A stretch of DNA of 64,000 bases from Clavaria fumosa (taxonomy: Eukaryota > Basidiomycota > Agaricomycetes > Agaricales > Clavariaceae), in contig OX637799.1 of assembly GCA_951802425.1 (NCBI GenBank), forward strand, positions 806,001-870,000. Reading direction: 5' to 3'. The notes under the pieces were generated by a model. It ran no database searches and had not been told where the DNA came from. It was given only the letters and a program-made list of their open reading frames with translations. Of this stretch, positions 8,624-21,155 are shown in pieces (the stretch's first letter is position 1; each line of letters begins with the position of its first letter). Position numbers and translations under genes: made by a program.

Positions 8624-11600
8624 ATGTCCGAAGCGTTACAAATGACTACCAAATGGCAGGACGCCTTTCACAAACTCAACCGTGGCCAACCTGGAATCAC
8701 GGGTCTCCTGGAGTTCAGCGAGGTATCGCTGCTGTGTCGAGGCGTCGCCTGCTGTTTATCTTGGCGTATTTCCAGGCTTGGACATTGGTTACGGAGTATC
8801 TACGGCCGCGGGGCTTGGATGACGCGCCGAAGAAGGAGTATGGTGAGTATTATTCTTATAGCCACTGAGGAATGATGAGTGTAATCACGTCTCCGATTGT
8901 AGACATGGAAAAGGTACGATCGGCCCTGGAAATCATTGGCCAATGTCGGAAGCTCCAAGCAATGGTTGAGGTCTTCCTTGGTGAGGGTCCATAATTCGGC
9001 TATAGTTTTAGACATGTGACTAATGCCGTCAGAGGATATGCGTAAAAACTTTTATCTCATAGAGCTAGATATCACAAAGCATATGTCGAAATACGAGGTT
9101 GTAATTGCTTACACGCTGTCGTCTAGCTCGCTTATCCAAACGTAGGAAACTTCTGATCCACAAGCGATCGCCCAATTGATCTATCGCTTGGCGCAGTGGC
9201 ACGAGGCATGGACCCCTTTGAAAGAGTCAGTGGCAATTTCTGTATTTCACTATCCTGTCTTGACTTGCGTCGTATCGTGTGCTTAGACTTGGCTTGAGGC
9301 AATCTCCATACACGCCATATACTCTCACCTTCCAGACGTACCTCTTCTCTCACCTTCCCCCATCTTTCGCCCAAGGTTTCAAAGCACTCTGCGCCTCTAC
9401 TCTTCCCCCTTCCACTTCTGCAACTGCTTCTATCGATGACCCTTCCACCCCAATCTTCGCCGAAGACTCGACCCCCAGCACGACGCCCAAGCTCGATCAC
9501 CAGAGACTTTGGTCTTCGTTCGAAACACTAGGTCTCATCGACAGATACGAAACCCTCATCACTAGCGTGGGATACGAACACATTGAGGCATACGTTCTCG
9601 ACACTTGCAAGAAAAAATGGGAGGAACCGATATTAGACGGGCTGAGGGAATGGATGTCGAACAAGATGGTATCATGGATGCTTATGCCATTTGCAAGGGG
9701 GGCTACCAGCAGTCAGCAGCTCTCTCGTAAGGCTGTCGTTGGCGTCTAACCGAGTTTGCGACCTTCAGCCGAGGAGGCACGGGTAATGTTACAAAGTGTC
9801 GGCGCGCGATTCGAATTCTGTATGATGAAGACTCTGTGTGATCTGAGGTCGGTTCGTGAAATTCTCCTACATATGCAATGCAGCTTACGTATGTTGGACA
9901 GGACTTCCGAAATCTTCGATATCATTGTCGACTATCCGGACTCAATGGGAGCTCTGCAAGATATGAAGGCAAATAATCCTCCTCTGTGTCTCCCCGGGAG
10001 CCTGATCTGGCCTTTAGGAATGTATGCAGCGTATAGATCAACGAGCGGCGCTCGTGCAGTCGCTCCGTGACGCGTCCGTCTCTAACTCGCATCGCGTGCA
10101 GTCAAACTTCTCATCATTTGTCTCTCTGCAGCAATCGCAAGCGACTGTTGCATCCTGGTGCAGACACCAAGGACATTCTTCTGCAATACGTGCAAACCAT
10201 TCGATGTCTTCGTATTATCGATCCACCTGGCGTTCTCTTGTTCAAAGTAGCAGATCCAATACGCAGATATCTCCGGTGAGAATTTGCTAGTTTTATTACT
10301 TCTTGCATTAGAGAGCGCTGAAGGGGGGCGAGCAGTGAGAGGCCAGATACAATCCGCAACATTGTAGCCAGCCTTGTAGGCGAAGGCGAAGAAGATTCCT
10401 TGGTGGACGAGAATGACCCGATTCAGCCCTTACAGTACGCGGAAGTGGAAGACTACTCCGACTCCAACTGGGAACCAGAACCCATAGACGCAGGCCCAGG
10501 TGCGGTTGAGGTTCTACTTTTACGAGATGGTTGCATGACTGAGCAATTTGAGCCCTTTGCAGATTTTAGGACGAATAAACCGAGCGACATCATTAGCACG
10601 CTTGTCAGCATTTATGACTCAAAGGACTTGTTTGTCAAGGAGCTGCAAGTGCTGCTAGCACAGCGACTATTGGCCATCCGCGATGGAAAATATGAAAAGG
10701 AGGTAAGCGTAACTTCGCGATTCCCATGCACGTCAGCCGTCCGACCTCAACACCGTGCTAGCGTCGCAACATCGAAATTCTGAAAATCCGATTTGGAGAG
10801 GCGGCGTTGCAAGTATGCGAAGTCATGTTAAAAGATATGACAGACTCAAGGCGAATAGATGAACATGTACAGTCCCAAAAGCCAGTGCGTTCTCATTTAT
10901 TGCTATGGGTCATCTATTGATCGAACGAGCATCTCGTCGCAGTCTATTCTGCATCCCACCATTTTGTCGCGGCATTTCTGGCCGTCCTTTGAATCGAGCG
11001 ATCTCGTTATGCCCGGGCAATTTCAGAGGTTCGATATGAGTTATTATTGCCTTGTTCCGTCTTCATTCGTGACGTCCTCGTTAGTCTACAGGATGAATAT
11101 GCGAAGGCGTACTCCAAGTTCAAGCCTGACAAGCAACTTGTTTGGTTGCCCCATCTGGGTACTGTCGACGTGGAGATATATCTCCAGGATCGCATGATCA
11201 GGGCGAATGTACTTCCTTTAGAAGCGGCTTTCATCGAAGTATTTTCTGAGAAAGGTTAGCGCCTTTGGCCGTCTTTCGCCACACTTCCAGATGGGTCAAA
11301 AAGAAGTATTTAAACGCACCCTAATTGCCAGATATCTGGACTCTAGACGAGCTTATCCGGCGCGTGGGATCAGTGGACCGGGCGGCAGCGACGAAAGCAT
11401 TGCTTTCATGGGTTGACATGGGCGTCCTCAAGGAGGACACAGAGGATACTTTCAGGTTATTGGAAATTGAGGAAGAAGCTTCATCGGACGCCTATGCGGG
11501 TCCATCACGTCCAGGTATCCACCGTTCCTTTCGCCCCAGTTCACCAAGTTGATTATGGGTTTATAGTTCTAATGGCGGATGAACCTCCGCCCATCTCCGC

Positions 11601-11883
11601 TGTCCAGCAGCAGCAGGCTGAACAGATGAAGGTATTCTGGAAGGTACAATGCTCACGGCTCTCGGAAGACTGGCAGGCCGCTGACGAAGCTTTTTCTTTC
11701 CAGTTTATCGAGGGCATGCTCACTAACCTTGGCGCGCTTTCGTTGGATAAGATCCAAAACATGCTCAAGTTTGCGCCTGGTTACAACCGGTCGGCGGATC
11801 AGCTTGCTGCGTTTATGGAGGCTGCGCGACGAGAAGGACTCGTGACAGGAAAAGATGGCGTGTGGAGGCTGAACAAGCGCTAG
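8624..11883 (+). CDS. APC2: Anaphase-promoting complex subunit 2 (cullin-like)
   Basis: This is the cullin-like scaffold of the APC/C ubiquitin ligase, which pairs with the RING subunit APC11. It is an intron-rich gene. Exon 1 starts at 8624 (MSEALQMTTKWQDAFHKLN) and runs into EFSE, joined to AWTLVTEYLRPRG in exon 2 (8776-8842). Exon 3 begins DMEKVRSALEII. Later blocks are SSFETLGLIDRYETLITSVG, VLDTCKKKWEEPILDGLREW, DILLQYVQTIRCLRIIDPPG, FRTNKPSDIISTLVSIYDSK, KPDKQLVWLPHLGTVDVEI and DIWTLDELIRRVGSVD. The C-terminal winged helix typical of APC2 is FIEGMLTNLGALSLDKIQNM followed by ADQLAAFMEAARREGLVTGK. Frame changes between blocks are explained by short GT-AG introns; I mapped only the first exons exactly. 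No disabling lesion was seen. Confidence 0.85.
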
Positions 11884-12143
11884 CGATGGTCATGTTAAGA
11901 AAGGTATGGACGTCGCATTATCGCGTAACATCGTATGCCAAATCAAAGCACTCTTTTGAATATGGTAGTGTATATTACTGTGAAACACTCAGAAAGCTAT
12001 TGTATGGTTTCACACCCATCTAGCTGGTGGAGATCAGAACCAAGAGATGCAGTATATGAGATATTTCATGGCATACCTCTGGGTCGCGCAGACGCACTTG
12101 AGGATCACGTGCGTCACTGCAATACTCTTCATTCACCACACAG

Positions 12144-13727
12144 ATGCCCTCCCGCCCCCTCGAGACTGTGAACGAACTCGCCGCAGGAAGTGTGGGTGGT
12201 GCCGCTCAGGTGTTGGTTGGGCATCCGCTAGACACGATCAAAACGCGTGCGCAGATAACCCCCAGTTAGTATATGTTTTTGCCCACTTGGATAAACCCGA
12301 GATTGATGTGATTCCCCCTTCACTTTGCGTGTTGGCCCTCTACAGAAGACGCGTTTGTGTGTTCACCTGATTTGGTTGTTCTGGGGCGAACGTTCGTCTG
12401 ACTGTCTTCGTCCAACCAGCGTGGCCCAATGGACATTCTAACGAGGACACTGAGGGACGAGGGATTTTTTGCACTGTACAAAGGTGCTCGCTCCAATTAA
12501 TTCTCATGGACAGCGGTAGCTATCTGACTTTGCAACCCCTCCCCCCAACAAACGAAGGAATGCTTAGTCCGCTGCTTGGCATCGCAGGCGTAAACTCACT
12601 TCTTTTCGCGGCATACGCCACCTCAAAACGGATCATTTCGCCCTATCCCCAGCCACCGCTGAAGGAGATTGCGTGTGCGGGGGCGATGGCGGGCGCAGCC
12701 AATGCCATCCTCGCAAGTCCCGTCGAGATGTTCAAGGTGCGTATGCAGGGCCAGTACGGCGCGGCATCGGACAAGCGTTTGAGAAAGATGGTGAGCGAGA
12801 TGTGGTCGCAGTGGGGTCTGCGAAGAGGCATCATGCGTGGATATTGGGCTAGTCTTCCCTCGAGACCTCGTGTTGCAGGTTTGAGTCTTAATTGGCCTTC
12901 TGCTTTTGTACAGATTACAGTAGCGCGAGAGATGCCGGCCTACGCTGGGTAAGTCCATTGTCTTTGAAATGGGTAGTACATCACGTTTCCAGTTTCTACA
13001 CAGGTAGGGCCTCTAGACCGCGATAGCGACGCCACGCGTTCACGCCTCTGCTCAGCTTATGAATTCTCCAAGCGCAAATTCAAGACAACAATGGGTGATC
13101 AACTACCAGTCTGGGCACTGCTCACAAGTGGTGCATCTGGCGGAGTATGTCTCTCCGCTGTATATTGCGCCCTTTCTCACGTATAGACCATAGATTGCAT
13201 ATTGGCTTTCTTGTTATCCTCTTGGTCAGTCTGCTTTCGTGGAAGATGCAAAATTACAGACTCCAAATTGTCTTCAGATGTTGTCAAGTCGCGTGTCCAG
13301 CTTCGCCCTATTCCGCCCAGCGGGACTCCAATACAATACATAGCGAACGAATTTCGAGCGATCATTTCAGAGTCTGGAGTGTAGGATATTCCCTACCGCG
13401 TCTTTCTGCCTCACGATGACTTACTTTCCGCTTGCCTAATTGTGGTCCTTCAGCGCTGGACTGTTCCGTGGTCTGACTCCATCTCGTGAGTCTCCTCACT
13501 TTGTCACCCTGTAATGGCAGATGCTTACTTCTTTCCCAGTGTTGCGAAGGTGAGTGACGCTTGCGATTCTTGCTGCAGATAGTACAATTATCGGTTCAGT
13601 GTACCGGCGGCAGCGAGCACTTTTGCGGCCTTCGAGTTGACGCGAGGTGTGCCCAGGTCATACCCTATAACATAAATTTTATGCTCAAATCTCACTAGAA
13701 TATCTGCGCGAGATGACTGGGGTATGA
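12144..13727 (+). CDS. Mitochondrial carrier family protein (YMC1/CRC1-like)
   Basis: This inner-membrane solute carrier has three tandem ~100-residue repeats, each marked by a Px(D/E)xx(K/R) motif: HPLDTIKTRAQ, SPVEMFKVRMQG, and YPLD joined over an intron to VVKSRVQL. The start at 12144 gives MPSRPLETVNELAAGSVGG, a typical first helix. SPLLGIAGVNSLLFAAYATS is the usual end of the first repeat. The C terminus is reassembled as AGLFRGLTPSLLRSVPAAAS plus AFELTREYLREMTGV, ending at 13727. At least seven short introns are needed. The substrate cannot be read from sequence; the resemblance is to amino-acid or acylcarnitine carriers. Confidence 0.82.
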
Positions 13728-13850
13728 ATATTATGAATAATGAAGGGGTGCCTGTGCTGTTCACCGAAATCTCTGCCGTCTTACATAAACATGCCATCAC
13801 GCGTCGAGTTTGATGAGATTGTGGCTGTTGCCTAGTTTACTTACTACTCA

Positions 13851-15976
13851 ATGGTCATCTCTCTATCTTTATCTGAATGTGTGGCCGTAGCAGTGGTGGA
13901 GCGAGGTGGCCCGATTATCTCCCCCGTTGATATCGACTGCGCTTTGGATATCCCATCAGCGAGGAATTTGATGGAATGGCTAGTGGAGCAGCTTAATCCC
14001 CACTCGGGCCCCAAGTCTGAGAAGAGCTTGCGTATGCGAAACACCCCTAGGGCAATCGCGCAGGAGGAAAATGCTCAGATGTAGGTCAGAATTCTATCCA
14101 CATTTCTTTGATAACTTATCTCTTCGACTAGCGTTGAACGTGTTCCGCAACTTTGGGACTTGCCTCAGGAAGAAAACGATGCGGTATCGCGAATTCCTGT
14201 TCCGACTAGCATGCAAAGGTGCGATTCTGGTCTCAGACGTGACACCAACTCTGACGGCATGGATATTCTGTAGCGAGTCTGTTGATTCCATCAAGGAGGA
14301 GGCTGACCTCTTGAACTCTGAAATCCCGATTTTGCAACACTGGATCCGATGTACTAAGTGCGGTCGTCCGCTTGCCTCCACGTAGTCGGCTATTGAGCGA
14401 ATGCAGGTTACAGACTCGCCACTCAGGATGCCTCTCAAGCGATTCGAAAACACCAAACTGCGCTTGACAACATCGACAGGGATATCAAGCAGACGAGGGA
14501 AAATCTGGCCAATCTCTCGATTCTAGTGAGTTGCTTCATTGTTACCATGAGCCAATCGTTTAGGCTACCAACCACTAGGGTGATAAAGCAATGTCCTCTG
14601 CCCTTCGTGCAGCGTACCAGCTCTCAGGTTGTCTCTCTGACGGTCAGACCGAAGGTAATGAGCAGTCCGCAAAACGTTTCCCAAATAGACTGAAACCTTC
14701 ATCGCGGTAGTACCCAAGTCCCCACTGACGCTACATCAGTCCACCCACATACCCCTGAACGACTACCAAGCAGCACACGAAAGCCTCACCAAACTTCGGC
14801 GAGACATCACAGAGGCCTCTACCTCTCGCATGCGCGCCATTGATCTCGTGGAGGCTAGTGTTCCTTCACTGGACGTGTTGGAATTTGAGATAGGCAGGCT
14901 GCACGAGTCGATACAAGAACTTAGCAAGCGCCGCGACGAGGGCAAAGCAACGGAAGCCGCGTATCGCCAGATCCTCGTTGACCTCTGCGAGCGGTTCGAG
15001 GGCCAATGCGCTTCGCTTGAGCCTTTAGCCGGAGACGCCGGTTTTCCCTTTCTTTCACGGACGGATCTGAAATGCAAGCTTGAAAGCAACTGGCGCCACG
15101 ACCAGGCTGCCATTTTCTCGGCCAGAGAGGCAGAGCTGGATAAGGTTGGTTATCATGTATTCTGCTTCTCGATGCAGAAGCTTTGAACGACTGATGCCCC
15201 ACCACAGACGTCACAACTCCTTAATTACCATCTCCTCCCACCTCTGCGACAATTGCAGGCTACTCTCGCGGGCTCATACGACCTTGTGCGGGAGGCAGAG
15301 GCGCTCATCTCGGTGCTCAAAGTTGAGATCGAAATAGTTGCCGAAGACATTTGCGAGACGAGAGTTTCAGCGAATGCTTATCAGAGCGGCATCGACACCG
15401 AGGCAGCTACTGAAGCAACCCTGATCAGCTTCCTCAAAAGCTTGAATGGTGGGTCTTCCGCAACTAGTCGCTGAAAGTACTTAGTGTCGTTTTATATCAA
15501 GACTACCGCCCTTTGGACGCGCCCCCGCTGGTCATTTTGAACCGGAATGACATTCTCGACGAACTACGGTCAATGATGGCTCGTTCAGATGAACAACAAT
15601 TGCAAATGAAAGCGTGGACGACCTCATTATCAGCCAGATTATCATCATTGTGCGTTGAACCTCCGCCGCTTTCCGGTCTTGAGCTCAATGCTTGGACACA
15701 GGACAAATGCTCACATTCCCTATACAACTACCTTGTATCAGAACGCAACATCAAATTCTACGCCTGTATTTGCCCTACCACCCCACGTTCGGAAGCTGGA
15801 GGCAGAGGCAAAAATGAAGGCAGATCAACTTGCTGCTGATTCTGCGAGATTGCAACAGGTACGAATGCTTCGTCCTCTTAGCCGTAAGCTTGTTCATGGT
15901 GCGTTTCTAGGAGGCGGAGATGAGTAATCGATCAAAAACGAAGGCCACCAAGTTCATTGAGAGATGGATACATTGA
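13851..15976 (+). CDS. Coiled-coil protein, possibly HAUS3-like augmin subunit
   Basis: The N-terminal block is PIISPVDIDCALDIPSARNL followed by MEWLVEQLNPHSG. It is followed by VERVPQLWDLPQEENDAVSR and then long charged coiled coils: VDSIKEEADLLNSEIPILQH, TALDNIDRDIKQTRENLANL, LDVLEFEIGRLHESIQELSK and TSQLLNYHLLPPLRQLQATL. The last exons join LYNYL (intron 15735-15795) to LEAEAKMKADQLAADSARLQ, then EAEMSNRSKTKATKFIERWI with the stop at 15976. The layout of a small N-terminal domain plus coiled coils fits HAUS3 of the augmin complex, which nucleates microtubules on spindle microtubules, but the assignment is tentative. The start is unresolved: an ATG at 13793 (MPSRVEFDEIVAVA) is another candidate. 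Confidence 0.65.
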
Positions 15977-16530
15977 GTAATAATTCATGCCCCACTTCGA
16001 CAACGAGGAGCTGCGGTAATCGTTGATGTCCAATCGATACGAGATAACCAGAGCAATAACACTTAGCGAGCTTCGGGACGATCCTTGTTAAGTGAATGCC
16101 TCAAAATCATCGGGAAGAACCTATAAATCTGCGCGAGTCACATCTACCCTAGCAGTAATGCATTCAGAATGGCTCATCATCGATCATCCTTCGGGGACAT
16201 GAAAGCGCAGAAGCCAAGCGGAAACAAAAAGGCTCCTCCAACTCGACAAAATCGTCAGTTGGGGAGCTTGGCATATAGTACACCCGTAGCAGTGACCAAG
16301 ATCTGACTACTTCAAATATTCTACCTCGGTGTACTGACGTTTAAATGAGACGACTTCATTTGACGAGACGTAGTGCACGTCAGGTACGGCTCGCGCTTCT
16401 CCGCGACTACGCCGGCTCCCGCTTGTAGTTCTGCTAGAGTGCGGATCCTACTTGGTGATCCCGCGACGCTTTATAGTTTATTGGTCCGCCCTCCTCTACT
16501 TAAACCGTACTACGACGACCTTGGGGAGTT

Positions 16531-16613
16531 CACGTTTGACTTACTCGCGTGAACTCCAGGTCTGTGCTTCGCTATCAATGTTATCACGTTTGACTTACTC
16601 GCGTGAACTCCAG
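16531..16613 (+). repeat. 29-bp direct repeat, 54 bp apart
   Basis: CACGTTTGACTTACTCGCGT and the following GAACTCCAG occur identically at 16531-16559 and 16585-16613. They are separated by 25 unrelated bases, about 320-400 bp upstream of the RNR1 start. They could be a duplicated regulatory segment or a small insertion scar. Confidence 0.75.
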
Positions 16614-16856
16614 CGCCGTTCCAGCGCCGCTGTGATCATTTGAGGCGAAAAATAGTAAGCATGATCGATTGATCCTTTCCATTGCTGTCTGCTACTAGAG
16701 GTGAGGACCCTGATGAAATAACGGCGCCATGAAGCTTGACAACAATCCTAAGAGGAGCAAATAGAGGGCAGACACCAATTACTAGACACTGGCGCCGCGT
16801 CGTGTTGTTGCCTTCTGTTTGATGGTGATTGCGAAGTCCTATCGTAAACAACTGTA

Positions 16857-16862
16857 ACGCGT
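16857..16862 (+). promoter_or_regulatory. Candidate MCB box (ACGCGT) of RNR1
   Basis: ACGCGT lies 70 bp upstream of the RNR1 start, within TAACGCGTCGCG. MBF binds this hexamer in G1/S promoters of yeasts, and ribonucleotide reductase genes are classic targets. A single six-base match in a GC-rich region is weak evidence. Confidence 0.4.
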
Positions 16863-16931
16863 CGCGTTCTTGCCTCTCCATCGGCGACCACTTTCCGCGT
16901 AGCATCCACACCCACCTACGCACATCGACAC

Positions 16932-19900
16932 ATGGCTTACGTTTTTAAACGAGGTAGCTGAATTTTTTCAGCGTTTATCAACTCATTGAACTCAGATTTT
17001 AACCATTCGGTCTGGAATAGATGGGTACATTGTCTCCTTTACGCGTCTCAGGCTGTGTTCATTCATCTCGTCATTCGTGTTCCAGGCGTAAAGAACGCGT
17101 TCAATTTGACAAGGTGACTCTTAGAATTTATCAATACCGCGTCGTTTACTCACCTGCTATTTCTTAGATCACAGCTAGAATCAACAAGCTATGTTATGGC
17201 TTAGATCTCGACTATGTTGATCCTATCGAGTACGTTTTCCGTCCATCGTTGAGGGTCGCTGTTTCCTCAACTCGACTTTATCAAGGATCGCACAAAAGGT
17301 CATTGCCGGAGTGTATCAAGGCGTTACTACTGTCGAACTGGACGTGAGTTCATAGTCCTTGCCTCATCGTCCGATTGTAATGGCTGTTCGCAGAATCTTG
17401 CAGCTGAGACTGCTGCATACCTAACAACAAAACACCCCGACTACGCAGTACTCGCCGCTCGTATCGCTATCTCAAATCTGCACAAGGAGACCACGAAGAA
17501 CTTCTCGCAAGTCATCAAGGATCTGTACAATTATGGTTCACCTGCTCTCTCTTGTCTATCTTCGTCTCGTTGAGATCTTCCTCGTTCAGTAAATCCGAAG
17601 AATGGACAGCCCGCCGGCATGATCTCGAAAGAGACCTACGACATCGTTTGCGCCAACGCAGCGGTGCTCGATTCCGCGATAATCTATGATCGGGACTTTA
17701 ATTACAATTTGTAATTATTCTTTACGTCCTTCCATAAGGTCGCTCTTTAACACTCCCTCAGCTTTGGTTTCAAAACCTTAGAACGTTCCTATCTTCTCAG
17801 GATCAATGGCCGTGTCGCGGAACGCCCTCAGCACATGATCATGCGTGTCGCGGTTGGCATTCACGGTTCCGACATTGAACGAGTTTTGGAAACCTACAAT
17901 CTCATGTCTGAACGCTACTTCACTCACGCATCTCCGACCCTGTTCAACGCTGGCACGCCACACCCGCAAATGAGCAGCTGTTTCTTGATCTGTATGAAAG
18001 AAGATAGCATTGAGGGTATCTACGACACACTCAAGAATTGCGCTATGATCAGCAAGACCGCTGGAGGCATTGGACTAAGTATTCACTGCATTCGCGCCAC
18101 TGGGTAATTTTACGTATTGCGCTTTTGTCCTCGAGGTTGACTGGCTCCCAGTTCATACATCGCAGGGACCAACGGCTACTCGAATGGGATTGTCCCAATG
18201 TTACGCGCCTATGACGCAACCGCTCGTTATGTTGATCAAGGAGGTAACAAAAGACCGGGCGCGTTTGCTATTTATCTTGAGCCATGGCATGCGGACGTAT
18301 TCGACTTCATCGACCTTCGAAAGAATCACGGCAAGGAAGAATCTCGCGCGCGCGACTTGTTTTACGCTCTCTGGATTCCGGACCTTTTGTTTGTGTCTTC
18401 CTTTGCCTTGGTTTATAGACTGAAAGCAGATTCGCATCTACAGCATGAAGCGTGTGGAGGCGAACGGTGATTGGTCTTTGTTTTGTCCAAACGAAGCCCC
18501 CGGTCTTCCTGAGGTTTATGGAGCGGAATTTGAAGCCCTTTATGAGAAGTACGAGAAGGAAGGTCGACAGAGGAAGACGATACCAGCTCAAAAATTGTGG
18601 TACGCAATTTTGGAAGCGCAAATCGAGACCGGAGGGCCTTTTATGCTTTACAAGGATGCTGCGAACGGTTCGTTATTGTTGGCCTCAGAGAGCAGCGCCA
18701 ATTCTGAAACACTTGCAGCGAAGTCGAACCAGCAAAATCTCGGTGTCATCAAGTCGTCCAACCTTTGCACCGAAATTATCGAGTACTCCTCCCCGGATGA
18801 GACCGCTGTTTGCAATTTGGCTTCTCTGGCTCTTCCGACATTTATCTCCAATGATGTCTACGATTTCCAAAAATTGCATGACGTTACGAAGGTGGTCGCC
18901 TACAATCTCAACAGAGTCATTGACGTCAACTATTATCCGACCCCCGAAACGCGGCGGTCCAACTTCCGTCATCGTCCCATCGGTATCGGCGTACAAGGTC
19001 TCGCTGACGCATTCATGATTCTTCGCATGCCTTTCGATTCACCCGAAGCTAAAGTGCTCAACATCCAGATATTCGAGACCATTTATCATGGTGCTTTGGA
19101 AGCGTCTAGCGAATTGGCTGAGAAGCATGGACCGTACGAGACTTGGGTCGGAAGTCCAGCTCACAAGGGTCAGCTGCAATATGATTTGTGGGGAGCGAAG
19201 CCCACCGATCTGTGGGATTGGGAAGGATTGAAGACCAAAATCAAGAGGACGGGTTTGAGAAACTCGCTACTATGCGCTCCGATGCCAACTGCCAGCACCA
19301 GTCAGATCCTAGGTTTCAATGAGTGCTTTGAGCCATATACGAGGTGAAGGCTTCCCTGTTTATCTCTGTGGGCTTGCTGAAGACATGCTCGGTTAGTAAT
19401 ATCTACACAAGACGCGTATTGGCGGGCGAATTCCAAATTGTCTGTCCATGGCTCCTCCGCGAGCTGGTCGATCTCGGACTCTGGAACGACCAGATGAAGA
19501 ACATGATCATTGCGCACAATGGTTCTATTCAGAATATCCCCAACATCCCTGACCACGTCAAAGCCATCTACAAGACTGTCTGGGAGATCTCGCAGAAGAA
19601 AGTCCTTGACCTCGCCGCAGATCGTGGAGCCTTCATTTGCCAGTCTCAGAGTCTAAACGTTCATCTGCCCTCCCCCACACTTGCGCAGTTGACGAGTATG
19701 CATTTCTACGGATGGAAGAAAGGTCTGAAGACTGGAATGTACTACCTACGGACGCGACCAGCGGCACAGGCAATTCAGTTTACCGTTGACCAAACGGCAC
19801 TGAAGGATGCCCAGAAGGCACCGCAAGACACAAGTAGGAAACAACCGACACGTACAGCGCAAGAGAAGGCTCCTGCATCGGCGTCGGCATCAGGTTCAGT

Positions 19901-20138
19901 TAGCAACGATCGTCTTGCGGGCATGGTGTCTGCTCCAGACTCTTCGACTCCGTCCGCATCTGAGACAGTCACGCAGGGGCTCGCCGGTTTGTCTCTCGAT
20001 GAGAAGACCAGGAAGGCTGCAGAGGCTGACCCGGAGTTTGCTGCCGCGTTACAGAGGCAGCGGGATCGCGAGCTTGAGGAGGCCAAATTGCTATGTTCGC
20101 TGGAGAACAAGGAGGCGTGCGTGATGTGTTCGGGCTGA
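16932..20138 (+). CDS. RNR1: Ribonucleoside-diphosphate reductase large subunit
   Basis: This class Ia alpha subunit reduces NDPs to dNDPs with the small subunit in the cytosol. Splicing 12 exons (16932-16953, 17021-17024, 17086-17113, 17168-17229, 17286-17343, 17394-17535, 17590-17710, 17762-18103, 18152-18388, 18444-18667, 18719-19343, 19397-20138) gives an open frame of 868 residues. The N terminus reads [18 protein letters not shown], the ATP-cone start. Active-site parts are present: the Cys of [15 protein letters not shown], the NLCTEI triad of Asn, Cys and Glu, and the second redox Cys in [12 protein letters not shown]. The C-terminal tail ends in CVMCSG, the swinging dithiol. Between the core and this tail lies a Ser/Ala/Gln-rich linker, longer than in bacteria but normal in fungi. 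Exon 2 is only four bases. All other residues match the family well. Confidence 0.95.
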
Positions 20139-20475
20139 AGTTTGAATCCTTTCGGGCTCCAGAAACCTGTCAGTGATACGTTAGCACTCACGGCAGTGTC
20201 TGTCTCATTCAACTCTTGCTATGTGTGTCCCCGCGTGTACTATAATATCAATCAGAGTCGTGTAACATGATATGCATATGTATCCCGTGACATATCAGGG
20301 CGTGAAGCAGCCTAAGTAAGTTCTGCAAGACCGTTCACACTCGTTGTACAGCTAATTATGTCCTTGGGAGTGTGCGTAGATTGAATTTTTTTTTAAATTT
20401 CTGGCTGATCAGCCTGATCAGCCTGACTCTGGCAACAAGCCTTGAGGAAAGTTCGTCTGCAAACGGAACAATTAG
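20139..20475. other. RNR1-Sen15 intergenic region
   Basis: AT-rich 3' flank of RNR1 and promoter of the next plus-strand gene. A T-run with AAATTT sits near 20386-20400, and GATCAGCCT is repeated twice in tandem near 20407. No gene was seen. Confidence 0.5.
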
Positions 20476-21155
20476 ATGATAATGCAGCATCACCCTTCCG
20501 TACGTTCCGTCGTCTCCGTCCTCCTCGCTCGCTTTGTTCTCTTCTCTAACGGGCCATCTGCAGTACGCGGTGCTGAACCCGCTGCTCTTCAAATACCCCC
20601 TGGCAGCCGGGTCGCTCTTCCAAACGTACAATGACGTCCTCCTAAGTGAGGGAATCTGAATATTGCAACAACCGTCCTGACGCGCTCGTCCTGCTTCTGG
20701 GAACTGATCTCCATTCTTCCAGCGCAGCACTGGACAGACATTCAAGTCGTCGATCTTGCTGCGTGCGCGCGCGCGGCGATCAAGGGACGCCGACCTGACA
20801 CTGTAAGAGACTCTTACTTATCCCCCTTTGTCCATCTCTTTTGCCGCGCGCGTATCCTTTGTGTTGTGTCGAGCTCACCACCGCCCTGCAGGAAGACACT
20901 TTACACGTCGTGCCTTGCTCTCTCACGGAACCCCTATCCATGTCATGGCGCGTTGTTTTATCTCCTACTATTTCTAGCCTTCCGTTTTTAATATCTCCTT
21001 TGCCTTCCCACACCTCGGACACGTTTTCCTGTAGGCTCAAGGATGCATTTGACGGTTTGGAGAACCCGCCGGAGGTATACCTCGCAATTAACTCAAGCGA
21101 GTCCTCTATTGTGTATTACAAAGTCAGCGCAGATATTGTGAAGCCATCGCATTGA
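20476..21155 (+). CDS. SEN15: tRNA-splicing endonuclease subunit Sen15
   Basis: This is a structural subunit of the tetrameric endonuclease that excises introns from pre-tRNA. Five exons (20476-20499, 20564-20645, 20723-20802, 20892-20947, 21035-21155) give 120 residues. The blocks are HHPSYAVLNPLLFKYPLAAG, SLFQTYNDVLLTQHWTDIQV, VDLAACARAAIKGRRPD, LHVVPCSLTEPLSMSWLKDA, NPPEVYLAINSSESSIVYYK and IVKPSH. These match the compact Sen15 domain, which lacks catalytic residues. Two start codons (20476, 20482) are possible. The fourth intron would begin with GC (GC-AG type): only that choice restores SMSWLKDAF. Reading straight through the 87-bp intron is also open, adding 29 residues. Confidence 0.82.

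Larger units (their letters stand above)
15977..16931. other. Intergenic region upstream of RNR1
   Basis: No credible ORF was seen in this 955-bp stretch. It holds a 29-bp direct repeat at 16531 and 16585 and an ACGCGT box near 16857. It separates two plus-strand genes and should contain the RNR1 promoter. Confidence 0.6.

Noticed and set aside
18452..19018. 188-codon frame within RNR1
   Set aside because: Shadow frame of the clear RNR1 coding sequence.
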